Source: Canna indica (lineage: Eukaryota > Streptophyta > Magnoliopsida > Zingiberales > Cannaceae). Taken from it: a stretch of DNA of 64,000 nt. The stretch's first letter is position 1; every line of letters starts with the position of its first letter. The notes under the pieces were generated by a model that was not told where the DNA came from, made no database searches, and worked only from the letters and a program-made list of their open reading frames with translations. The translations under genes were made by a program, and so were the position numbers. The stretch lies in the NCBI GenBank assembly GCA_034359265.1, contig CP136891.1, forward strand, positions 48,166,001 to 48,230,000, given 5' to 3'. Shown one piece after another: positions 12,086-23,100 of the stretch.

Positions 12086-14781
12086 TGTCACGCCCCAACT
12101 CAGGGTCACGTGACCGGCCAGGTTATACGTGCCTATACCCCGTAGCCTAACCCATGCACATGCCAACTCATAATGATAACAGAAGAATAACATCTTTTAT
12201 CAATAAAAAAGAACTAAAATAGATTTTCAAAAAAAACATCAAAGTTTTTAATAAATAGTTCAAGTGCAAAAATAAACGAACAAAGAGTAATAGTTCTTTT
12301 AACAAATAAAATCTCAATAAAGCGTGAATGTCCCCCAAGGGACCACAACTCCAAAACACTGATACATAAGTGCGTGACTAACTACCAAAACTCGACTATG
12401 ACCCCTAACTAGGACTGCTATGAGATCAATGTAGCTCCTCTGCCCTCCAGCCGCGCCAAGTGCTCTAGCCCACTTCACCGGTCAGGCTCTGCAAAATAAA
12501 ACAACGACAACGGGTGAGTTCAAAAGAACTCAGTGAGCGGTTCTACCTACCCCCACAAATAAAATAATCATGAATAGGATGCATAAAGCAAAACTCCTGA
12601 CTCAAGCAGGAAAAGGATCACAAGGGAGTGACAAGCTAACATGCCATCTGGCCAGCACCTGCCCGAAGGCAGCCATCACCCAAACGGTGAAGATCAACAG
12701 GCCTAAGCCTACCATGCCCTAAGGCAACAACACATACTAGGATAATTGGGATGGCCCTCTGAACTTATCCTAGTATAAAGAAACTCGGGAGCAATCGGGA
12801 AGACCCTCTGAACTTGCTCCACGAGACACGAAGGAAACAATCGGGAATCGCCCATCAGAACTTGCCCCTTTTAGATATCACAGGAATAATCAGGTAGGGC
12901 CTCCAAACTTATTCCTTTAAAGCACCTCGAGAATAATCGGGTAGGCCCTCTGAACTTATTCCACGAGGTCATACCAGAACAATCGAGAAAGCTCTTCGAA
13001 CTTGTTCCACAGGTTGGAAATTAGCCATCCAACCTCTCGGGCTTAGCCCACAATCCGGCTCCTCAACGAGCCTCTCTGCCATTCATAAATATATGATGCA
13101 ACATGACCTAAGTTAAGTCTCTCCTACGGTGTCTTAGAGGTGTCCTTATTGGAAAGCATCTCAACACTCCAATACCCGATCCCAACTACTAGACCCGTGA
13201 GGTTTTATTTCATGCATAACTTTATTTGTTGGTTCATAACAGATTATGCTGACCCCTTGCTCAATTTTAATTATGCAATTAAAATTTAGATCACCAAGAT
13301 TAGGATTTTGTTTTAGCTTACTATTATACCCTAAACTGAGTCTAACCCGAATGTGGTATCCAGAGTGTGACCTATGTTCCCAAACTATATCTTTTGGTCG
13401 AAACGATAGGTTACACAACTATGTTCAGAGAAATATGCACACCACAACATGTATTTTAAAAACAGCACAGATTCATCATCTCAGCATGAAATTCCAGCAA
13501 CATTAAGTTTTCATCATAGCATGAAGATAAATCCGAAATTAACTAAAATTTGATCCTTAATTATCATTAAAGTAGAATACTAATCTTAAAATAAATTTAT
13601 CAGATTTCATGCTTATTAAACAAGATTAACAAGTATCAATCAACACCTTAATCAAGAAACAAGCAATATGAACAAGAACCCTTCTTTAAGAACCTCCATG
13701 GCATCAATATCAAGATCTTAATTTTTATAACATGTTTTCTATCCAAAAATCACAGATTTAAATCTAAGGCATGCAACCACAATTCAAGAATCTAATTAGG
13801 CAAGCAAATCAAGATATAAACCTCAAGACAACCAAGATCTCTCACTTGGGCATTCATCGAATACCTTGAGGGCACCCTTGCTTCTCCCTTGGCCGAGCAC
13901 CCCTAGGGTAAACCTGGGGCTGCCGAACCACAAAGGGAGGATCCCGGGCCCTCCTCACATAAATCGGCACAAGAACACGGCGATCAAATCCCACAATTCG
14001 ACGAAAATATCAAGAAACAAGATGATGCCCAAATTGGCTCAAGATCACGAGAGAACCCGAAAAAGGAGAGGTAAAACCACTCACCCGAATAGGAGGGATG
14101 ATGAGAGGAGAAATCCCGGACAACGGCCCTCGAAATTGGCTTCAAAAGATGGCGGCTCAACTCAAGAAGGGGGAAGAGGGGGCGGCGGCTCCTCCTCAAG
14201 CCACCGGCTTGAAGAGAGAGGAAGAGAGGGAAAGAGAGGGGTTGGCACGGCGGCTCCTCTTGGCTCGACTCCAAAGGGAAGGAAGGAGGAGAGGAAGGAG
14301 AAGGGAAGGCCCGGTGGCTAGGCTCCAAGGGCGGCAGCTCCAAGGGGAAGGAGAGGGGCGGCTGGCTGGCGGCTCCTCTTCTTCAAATCGCTTGTGCGGC
14401 TCCAATGCGGAGCCGTAAGCCCAGGGGAGGGGTTTTTATACTCCCTCCTCAACCCTAACTCCACTAAGCCCTTTATCAAACCCGCATCCGCCTCAAGCTG
14501 AACCCGCTAACTTAATTAATCCTATTCTAATCCCATGCTAAATTACAAGCAACCAACATACGCACATCCACATGCAACATAATTAAACAATCATGCATAC
14601 ACCACATAGAATTAAATAATTTATCTATGCAAGCAAAATTTCTATAACTCATATTCCTACTTACCGGAGCTTGCAAGCTCGCACTGGACCATGAGTCGAC
14701 TCGGCTCAACCTCGAACTAGTCTGCTAGGCAAGCAACATACACAATAAATGGAAATTAGAATTAATATCTAGTATATTACA
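12086..14781 (-). repeat. 3' LTR of chromovirus G2 (reverse)
   Basis: A 2696-bp LTR that in element orientation starts TGTAATATACTAG and ends GGGGCGTGACA. It matches, over its length, the LTR of G1 (20159-25414 minus its insertion) and the solo LTR at 45335-48048. A purine-rich tract (AAGGAGGGTGGAT) sits just before its element-5' end (14782-14794), so it is the 3' LTR. Like its relatives it carries a TATAAAA-type box (near 14440, complement strand) followed by a GC-rich leader. Spurious long ORFs at 13866-14418 are in this GC-rich part. Confidence 0.9.
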
Positions 14782-14826
14782 ATCCACCCTCCTTAAGAAA
14801 ATTCGTCCTCGAATTTCAGAAAAGAA

Positions 14827-16553
14827 ACTAAGGACTCACCAGGTCATCAAACAATGAAGGATATCGCTCCCTCATATCCTGCTCCACCTATTAGGTGGCC
14901 TGTTGCCCGGAATGGTGCTCCCACCTGACCTTAACCAAGGGAATCTCCTTGGATCTCAATTTCCTGATCTGCCGGTCTAGCACCTCAACTGGCCTCTCCT
15001 CATAAGAGACTACTGAATCCACCTTCACTGTGGTAGGCTCAATCACATGGGACTCATCCCGAATGTACTTCTTCAGCATAGACACAAGGAACACTGGATG
15101 TACTCGATCCATACTAGGAGGTGAAGCCAACTCATAGGCCACAGCTCCCCTACACCTGAGAATAGAAAACAACCCAATGTACCTAGGGCTTAGCTATCCT
15201 TTCTTACCAAATCTCACCACCCCTTTCATAGGGGATACCTTGAGGAACACCATGTCTCCCTCAGCAAACTCTACCTCCTTGGCCTTTCCATCCGCATACA
15301 TCTTCTGGCGACTCTGAGCTGCCAACAACCTCTCTTTGATTAGCTTCACATTTTCTACTACCTCCTCTACCAGGTCAGGTCCCATCATAAGGAAATCTCC
15401 TACCTCAAACCAACCTACAGGCGACCTGCATCTCCACCCGTACAATGCCTCAAATGGGGCCATCCTGATATTGCTGCGGTAGCTGTTATTGTAGGCAAAC
15501 TCAATCAGAGGTAAGTGTCTCTCCCAACTACCCTCCAAATCTAGAACATAAGCTCTCAGCATATCCTCTAACGTCTGAATGGTCCGCTCCGACTGACCAT
15601 TTGTCTGAGGGTGAAATATAGTACTGAACCGAACTTGAGTGCCCAATGCCTCCTGGAAAGACTGCCAAAATCGAGCTATGAACTGGGTACCCCAATCTGA
15701 AATGATCATAACAGGAAAACCATGGTAAGCGACGATTCGATCCAAGAACAGCCTCGCATACTGCTCGGCTGAAAAGATTATCCTGATTGGTATGAAATGT
15801 GATGTCTTGGTTAGGCGATCTACTACCCAAATAGAATCATTGCCATTCCTAGACTTTGGCAACCCCGTCACAAAATCCATGGTTATCTTCTCCTATTTCC
15901 ACTCTGGAACTTCTAGGTTCTGGAGCAACCCTGCCGGCTTCAAATGCTCAGCCTTAACCTACTGGTACAACAAGCACTTAGATACGAACTTGGCCACCTC
16001 TCTTTTCATATATTTCTATCAATGATTCTGCCTTAGATCACGGTACATCTTCGTGGCTCCTGGATGCATAGTGTATGTAGATCGATGAGCCATCTCTAGT
16101 ACCTGTCTGCAAACCTCGACCATATCTGGCACCACTATCCGGTTCTTAAACCTCAAAACGCCCTCCGAGTCAATACCAAAACCATTATCAGCATCGCCTC
16201 TCCTGACTAGATCCTTAGTGAGTGCACAGAAAGCATCCTCCTCCTACGCTGCTCGTAGCATGTCAACCAACATGGACTGCACCCTCAGGTGAGCCACCAG
16301 CGCACCAGAAGCTGACACAGACACGATTGCTCCGCCATCCAAACACATGGCCAAATCCTAAGCCAACGACCTCCTCTTGATTGCCAAATGCGCCAGACTG
16401 CCCATAGACTTCTTGCTCAAAGCATTTGCCACCACATTACCCTTCCCCGGATGGTACATGATCGTGCAGTCATAGTCTTTCAAAAGCTCAAGTCATCTTC
16501 TCTGTCTCAGGTTCAAGTCCTTCTGGGTGAGCAAATACTGAAGGTTCTTATAA
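14827..16553 (-). pseudogene. Chromovirus (Ty3/gypsy) RNase H-integrase-chromodomain, broken
   Basis: Reading from 16553 down: RNase H end and linker (about 16553-15900, many stops), then an integrase core with DFVTGLPKS, VVDRLTK, ISDWGTQF (usually DRGTQF) and GQSERTIQTLEDMLR, so the D, D and E catalytic residues are present. The C-terminus has an SPMKGVVRFGKKG stretch, then a chromodomain: VEVLDRQIRKLRSKEIPLVKV and WEHHS. Two stops replace the conserved Trp-Glu after 'QQAT'. The chromodomain and LTR style place it in the Tekay/Del-like chromoviruses. The 5' two-thirds of the element is missing beyond 16553. Confidence 0.88.
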
Positions 16554-16862
16554 CTTTCAAAAGCTCAAACCATCTTCTAATAATTTTTCATATGACATGG
16601 GTTCACAATCACTTGAGTTATAACTACCATGACTAGAAGCATAAGAGTATACCTCATCCTCAAGACCCATGAGACAAATTTGTAATGTAGCTTCATTATC
16701 CTACCTTGAGGTGACTTCTTGTGAGTTGGAGGTGGATGTGGAAACACTCCTCTTTTTCTTCCATTGGGGACAAGTCCTTTTGATGTGTCTCTTTTTTTGG
16801 CACAAGTAACAAATAACCTTCCTTTTTCTACTCTTAGTGAAGCAACTTTGAGATAGAACTAG
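16554..16862 (-). pseudogene. Copia C1 gag fragment with CCHC zinc knuckle
   Basis: The minus strand reads CYLCQKKRHIKRTC, a CX2CX4HX4C zinc knuckle (about 16790-16830). It is followed by an acidic linker LQICLMGLEDEVYSYASS and SSDCEPMSYEKLLEDG. The 'CLMALEDE' style linker is usual for copia gags of the Sirevirus-like kind. It is cut by the AT-rich block at its N-terminal side and by G2 at its C-terminal side. Confidence 0.7.
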
Positions 16863-19340
16863 AAAATTCCCATGCTTCGCAGTGGTATTAAAATATTTTA
16901 TAAATAAATTTAATTTAATAATTATAATGATATTAATTTTATTTTTTAATATATAAAACAAATACAACATAATCAAACATAACAATATAGAATATATGTG
17001 TTTTTTGACATAATAAATTTTTTATAAAATAATTATAGAATAAAAAATTATAAATTTGATTATATATTAAAGAATATAATGTTAAAATATAATTAAACCT
17101 TACGATATAAAAATAAATTTGTTTATTAATAGATCCAAAAATAAAGATTAGTTTTACAATAATTAAATTTAAATTCATCAATAATAGTAAAGTTCAATAT
17201 ACTCAATAAAAAAATAATGAAATATTTAATAAAGAAGGATACAATTTTTTAATATAATAATAAATATAAATTAATATAAATAACATTAAGCATAAGTACT
17301 AAAAAAATATAATTCATAAATTAGAATCATAGCTTAAGAAAATTATAATTTTGATACCGGTTAAATAATGAAAGTAAAAAAAGAGAAAGATTTTAAAAAT
17401 TATAATTTTGATAAATGTTAAATAATAAAATTAAAAAAAAAAAGAAAAATACTTTTTTAAAAACATTATTATATTATTAATATCACTATATTATCTTAAA
17501 TGAAAGCAAAAGATAAATGCTCAAACTATACAAAAAAAATTAATGAAAAACTTAAATACCCAAATAATATAAAAGTAATATTTTATTCACATGTAGTAAA
17601 TAATATAGAAATAAATATGTTATATATATATATATCCACATTTCTCCTTATTTTATAAATTTAATTATTGCTTAACTTTTGAAATTTTAGGGGTTATTTA
17701 GGTTTGTTATATTTGAGGGGCTTTATGTGAAAAGATGCAACTTATCATATATAAATACAATACTTATCTCATCGTCACGCTCACATTTTTTGGGATTGTT
17801 GATTTGAGAGAGAGGAGCTGCATGACGTGTAGAGGCAGAGTACTTGCAGGTTAAAAGAGGTTTCTCATTCCGCAGTGGAATTCTTCTTTATCTTTTTCGT
17901 TCAAGTCATTAGTGAAGGGTAACATATAAATTTGAGAGGATTTACCATTTTCGGTGTTTGAGATTGAATTTTGTTAGAGTTTTTGGTGTTCTTGGAGTTT
18001 TTCGACAAATTTCATATTTCTCAAAGTTTTTTTGACGATTGTTATCTTTTTAAGAGTTTTTCGACGAATTGCCCAAAAAGAAAAGGTCGGGCCACGAAGG
18101 CTTCGACGAACTACCCAGCCAAACAACACTTCCCAGCCTGGTGTGGAATTTATTATAAATGTATTATATATACGTATTATATAAAATTATTTATTTTGAC
18201 CAACCATATTTATTCGAAATTTAAAATTTATCTTATAAATTGTAAAATTTAGAAACAAAACAAAAACTTTAATGAAAATTTTAGAAATTAAATTAAATTA
18301 AGGAAAGGCTAAGTATTTAATTAATAATATAATCAAACAATATTAATATAATTTGAAGTATTCAATATTCCACAAAATGCATATATCAACTTGACAAAAA
18401 ATTGTAAAAAAACCCAAAATTATAACCAAAATTTAAAAGTTAATAACAAATATGCAAAAGTTCTTATGAACTAATACCACAAAAATAAAAATGAAGTTAA
18501 AATTTTATTAGAAACTATAGATAGTAAATAGTAGTAGTAGTAATAATAATAATAATAATATAGAAAATAAATTTTAAAGTAGCAAGTAAAAAAATGTTAT
18601 ATAATATATCGTTTGAAAAAGTGTATATTGAAAAAATTGAAATGATGAAATCATGCATATTTTTCTAACGAAAGTTTAAAGAAAATTGAATCAATCTTAT
18701 AATTCAGATTAAAATAAAATTTAGTTTAGATAGAAATTAAAAATACAATTGAACTCAAAATTTTGTAATATATTTATTTATTCATGACTTCGTTTAATTC
18801 AAGGTTTTGGATTGTTGTTGAAAAAATTATAATCTGAAAAAAAATATTCACGGAAAAATTAAGAAATAGAACAAATTTAAGAGATCATAAATATTTAAAA
18901 TTTTGAATTTTTTATACAACGCTAAACAAAAATAACAAAAATAAAAATTCAAAAATTAAATAAAAGTTGAGAAAGTCATTTGAAAATTTAAAATTTTTAA
19001 AATATAATAAGTTGCATCAAATTAAAAACTTAATAAATTAAGAATATAAAAAAATTAAATTTTAATGAGTAGTAAATAAAAGATAATAATATTTTTAATA
19101 TTTACTGAAATTAATAATAATGAAAAGTTTGAAATCAATTTTTTGATTTGAGAATAAAATTAAAATTAAAATTAAAAATATATAAAAAATAAAAAAAGTT
19201 AAAATTAAAAACAAAAAGAAAAAGAAAAACAAAGAAAAAATAAAATAATTAAAAAAAATAAAATGAAAAAACATAATATTTTTTTTGAAATGGCAGCGCT
19301 GAGAATAGCTCTCAGCGCTGCCATTTTTCTAAAAGAAAAA
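16863..19340. mobile_element. AT-rich insertion in copia C1, possible Helitron-like element
   Basis: About 2.5 kb of AT-rich DNA separates the two gag pieces of C1, so it is inferred to be an insertion. The left edge has ttcccatgcttcgcagtgg (16868-16886), like the 'cttcgcacggg' terminus of some plant Helitron-type repeats. The right edge has a 17-bp-stem hairpin followed 2 nt later by CTAA (19329-19332), as a Helitron 3' end would. Against this, the flanking bases are not the usual A and T. Inside is a TATA-like catatataaatac (17747-17759) and a less AT-rich stretch (17780-18130) with no recognised protein. Confidence 0.4.
19288..19326. other. Perfect 17-bp hairpin with 5-nt loop
   Basis: The arms AAATGGCAGCGCTGAGA (19288-19304) and TCTCAGCGCTGCCATTT (19310-19326) are exact complements around the loop ATAGC. 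Each arm also contains AGCGCT, itself a palindrome. It is GC-rich in a very AT-rich setting. Confidence 0.95.
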
Positions 19341-19352
19341 AGGAAAAAAAAC

Positions 19353-19770
19353 TGATGTTGCTATCGTACCGCCCACACCAACAACTTCCAAAATTACTAG
19401 TAGGCAGATACTACCAACATCACAAACATGATTAGTTGGGTTTAGATGATCATTGTCATCAGCACCCTCATTAAGAGTAACCAATTCCTCCATTTTGGTA
19501 TAGTCATATAGCATATTCAAAGTGTTCGAAATATCATATGCAGAAGTACAATTCATCACTTTTTCGAACAAATTATTTGATAATGAGCAAAACAAAAAAT
19601 TCATACCTTTGACATTGGCATGAAATAGATCAATATATTTTTGAGTCCAATTATTTACATCCTCTAAGGGTTCAAGATATTTTTGTTTTAACATGCTCCG
19701 TACATCCAAACCTTGAGTTTTTAAAAAGACATACATTCTATATTTTCATAACCCAAAATCGAAACCATCA
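19353..19770 (-). pseudogene. Copia C1 gag N-terminal fragment (UBN2-type)
   Basis: The minus strand gives MYVFLKTQGLDVRSMLK, then WTQKYIDLFHANVKGMN, FLFCSLSNNLFEKVMNC and TSAYDISNTLNMLYDYTKMEE. This is the order of copia gag (UBN2/DUF4219) domains: 'W...D..A...I..AL....F..V..C.TA.E.W..L...Y.GT'. It lies directly downstream of the C1 primer-binding-like site and LTR, as expected for gag, and is broken off toward 19353 by the AT-rich insertion. Confidence 0.65.
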
Positions 19771-19860
19771 AAGATGGGTGGACTATTAGGGGGATGATCC
19801 AACTAAAAATGTGGATCCAAGAGCACTAGCCGTGTGAATAGGTAGATTTGTTATATCTTA

Positions 19861-20158
19861 CCTAAGATCCACTCTGTTGCCAATTGATGGGAGGATCGAC
19901 ACACTAGAGGGAGGGGGGGGGGGTGAATAGTGTGTTTATGGCTAAATTTTACTCTTAACTATTGATTCTAATCAATTTCACTCTTCTAAGATGCATGTGT
20001 CAAGCAATAGATGAATTAAGATGAATAACATTAATAACAAACACAAATGAAATCAATGCTCACATCATGATTTATAGTGGTTTAGCTCACCCCGAGCCTA
20101 CATCCACTACCTAAGCTCTCCGCTTAGGATTTCAAAGTAATCCACTAAACAAACACAT
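19861..20158 (-). repeat. Copia C1 5' LTR, inner part, and primer-binding-like site
   Basis: Element orientation is reverse. The LTR inner edge is at 19885. Next to it, 19861-19883 reads on the minus strand TTGGCAACAGAGTGG, close to the usual TGGTATCAGAGC primer site. The LTR contains the family signature cacactagaggg plus an 11-G run and tgaatagtg (about 19900-19930), shared with the C2 LTRs. It is interrupted at 20158 by G1 and resumes at 38201. Confidence 0.75.
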
Positions 20159-23100
20159 TGTAATATCTTAGATATTTAAATGTACTATTTTTTCTCTTAT
20201 GTGTGTTTGCCAGCCTAACGGACAAGTTCGTGGTCGAGCCGAGTCGACTCATGGTCCGGAGCGAGCTTGCGAGCTTGGGTAAGTAGGATATGAATTTATA
20301 AATTTATGAATTTTAGGCTTGGGTAGTTGAAATTATTTAATTTGATGTTGTGTGTGCATAATTGTTAATTATGTTCATGTGGGTGTATTTAATTAATTGC
20401 TGGTGATTTATTAGAATAAGTTTAATTAAATTAATTAAGTCTATCGGGTTAGCGGGTTTGGTTTGGGTTAAGGTGGATGCGGGTTTTGGATTAAGGTGTT
20501 TAAGGGGTGGGTTGAGGAGGGAGTATAAAACCCCCTCCTCATAGCTTGTGGCTCCTATTTTGGAGCCATCCTGTAAGACCCCAAAAAAAAAAAAATTCCT
20601 ATTATAAAAATCTATTTTGGTGCAACGCGTCGGACCCGGGGGTAGTCGAGTCGAGCCTCAGGATCGCCTCGAGTGAAAAGGTATGACTCGGCTATTGAAT
20701 CATGAAGTCTATTTGGATAATTAACTTTCCTTTTATAAAATCATACCTTAAATTAAGTTAACTCGAGTCATATTATGGGTTGAGTCGGAACCCAAGTTGA
20801 GTTCGGGTTTAGTCGAGGTTTGAGTGTGAGTTAAGTGAGTCAAGAGGCCTCATTTGGAAAGCTAGATGAGGGATTAAAACCCTCATCTTGCAGCCATGTG
20901 GCTCATTCATTGAGCCGCACAAGGCAGCAAGGGAGAAAGAGGAGGTGCAAGGGAAAAAAAGGGGAGGCACTACTCGGATTCTTGGTCGGAGATCTTGCCA
21001 TTGCCGGAGCCGATCACTTCGAGGATGTGGGGATCTTCTTCCTCACTGTTTTCTCTTCTTAAAAAGGTGAGTGGTTAAGGCTTTAACAGTTTGGGGGAGG
21101 CGGGTGGCTGAACCCTAGATGCTAGGTTGAGTTCTCGCGTTTTTCCACTGATCTATGATTTCAACGATAGGTACTCACTGTTTTATGATGTTCTTGTCGG
21201 ATCTCGCTGTTTTAACCAACGATTTGAGTATTTTAGGGGCTGCCGAGTCATGGGAAAAGGGGAAAAGTCATGCCGAAATTTCCCCCGATTCCCTTGACGG
21301 CAAGAAGGCCCTTAGATGCCCTATACCACTATTTTGATTCAATCCTTTAAACACCTTGCGTAACATGAAGCATGTCCCCCTCTAAAGCCCCTTGAAGAGG
21401 CCGAATGGACCCTAAGATTCATGAGGAGGGTCGGCCAAAGGGTGAGGGGAAGGGTAAGTTGATCTTTGGTATTTAAGAAGTACGTGGAATTGAAGAGACA
21501 AAGTATAGTTAAAGTCTCTTCCATCTTTCCCTACCCCAAGGACCTTGGCCGAGCAAGGTTTCCCTTGCTCATGGTTCGGCCAAGGTTGGGGAGAGGAGGA
21601 GAGATTTGCCTTAGATGGAAAGTTCATGATCTTAGGGATCACATAAGGATATGACAATACTTAGGAAGAACACCAAACTTAGCAAGTAGCTTAATTGATT
21701 TGAATTGTAGAAATGCTAGATTGTATCCATACTTTGCATTTGATCCTTAAACTTGGATGTTGACAATGTTACCATATTTTATAATTCATACTTGTTATTT
21801 AAATTATTGCTACCTCGCCATGCTAGATAGTTGCTCCTTATTGTGCTACTATTCCTAAGGTAGTATAAGAATGGTTAGGTATGTGCATTATGATTAAATA
21901 TGGTGAATGATGTAATATTTGAGCATTTTTCTTTCCATTATACATGCTGCCCTAAATGTCCTTGGATGGTATTCCAAGGATGACTCATGGAAATTCTCAC
22001 CTAAGACAGTGTAAAAAAAGCTAGGTAACATGTAAGGTGTCACTAGATGTTCATAGCACATTTATGGAAACCTAGATATGAGATTATCACACTTCTATGA
22101 CTGCTTGTACATCTTGGAAACTTAGAGATTGTAGGTGCACATATACTAACAGGGGCGGCTTGAATTGTTGACCCGGTAGCCGGACATGGCTAGATACGGG
22201 CAAAGGCCTGAAGTGTGTATATATATATATATATATTGAAACCCTAGGATTTTGATTGTGTAATGTGCTTGTGATGGTTCGTCGAGGAGCGAGGAGGTTG
22301 GAAATAACCAATGCTCAGCTCGGCCAGTTGGGTCTAGAGGTGCGCCAGCGGGCCCGCTAGGTGCCAGACCCCAGTTGGATGGGACTAGCTATCCTTACCC
22401 TAGACGGTGTCCGGAGACTAGTGGCCATCCTAGTCGACGGCTCGAGATTGTTTGCCTGCATCTTGAGATAATACTACCTGATATGGTAGGGACGGTTGTA
22501 GCCGGGATATATTACTATGAGTAGGCCCAAGGGCCGGATGCCAGAGGCTTGATAAGCTAAGGTGGCAGGTTATCATGTACAGTTGGTACTGATGGATCCG
22601 TTGAGGGTCTGTAATTGTATTAGAAACACACTCTACCTCATTGTACATTCTTTTATTGCCTTGTATGATATATATGCAGGTTCGAGGATTATGTGGAGGT
22701 TCATTTGAGCCACTCACTGAGTCCCAAGTGGACTCACAGTTTATATTTTATTTTGCAGAGCATGAGCAGTAGCTTGGTGTCGACATGGTGCAGCTGGAGG
22801 GCGGAGGCGGTGCCATATCTCGTAGCAGTGTCCATGAGTCTTAGACTAGTCCTAGTTATGTTGGTTTTATTTTTGCACTGACGGTTATCTTTGAAAAGAA
22901 TTGTAAAACTTGATATTTAACCATTTGGATTTGATGTTGATGTTTCTTCTTGTTTTGAAAAACATATATATATTGTGACTTGCAAACTTTTTATAAAGTA
23001 TGTTAAGTTTCTTTTAGTCGATATGTTTTGGTTTCTTGATGTCAGTGTAGACGGTAGGCTACAGGGCAGGACGTGGCCCTTGGCCGGTCACACTACCCTC

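Noticed and set aside
13866..14418. Overlapping ORFs of 106-151 codons on both strands
   Set aside because: They lie in the GC-rich leader of the G2 LTR; the homologous parts of the other LTRs have different broken ORFs.
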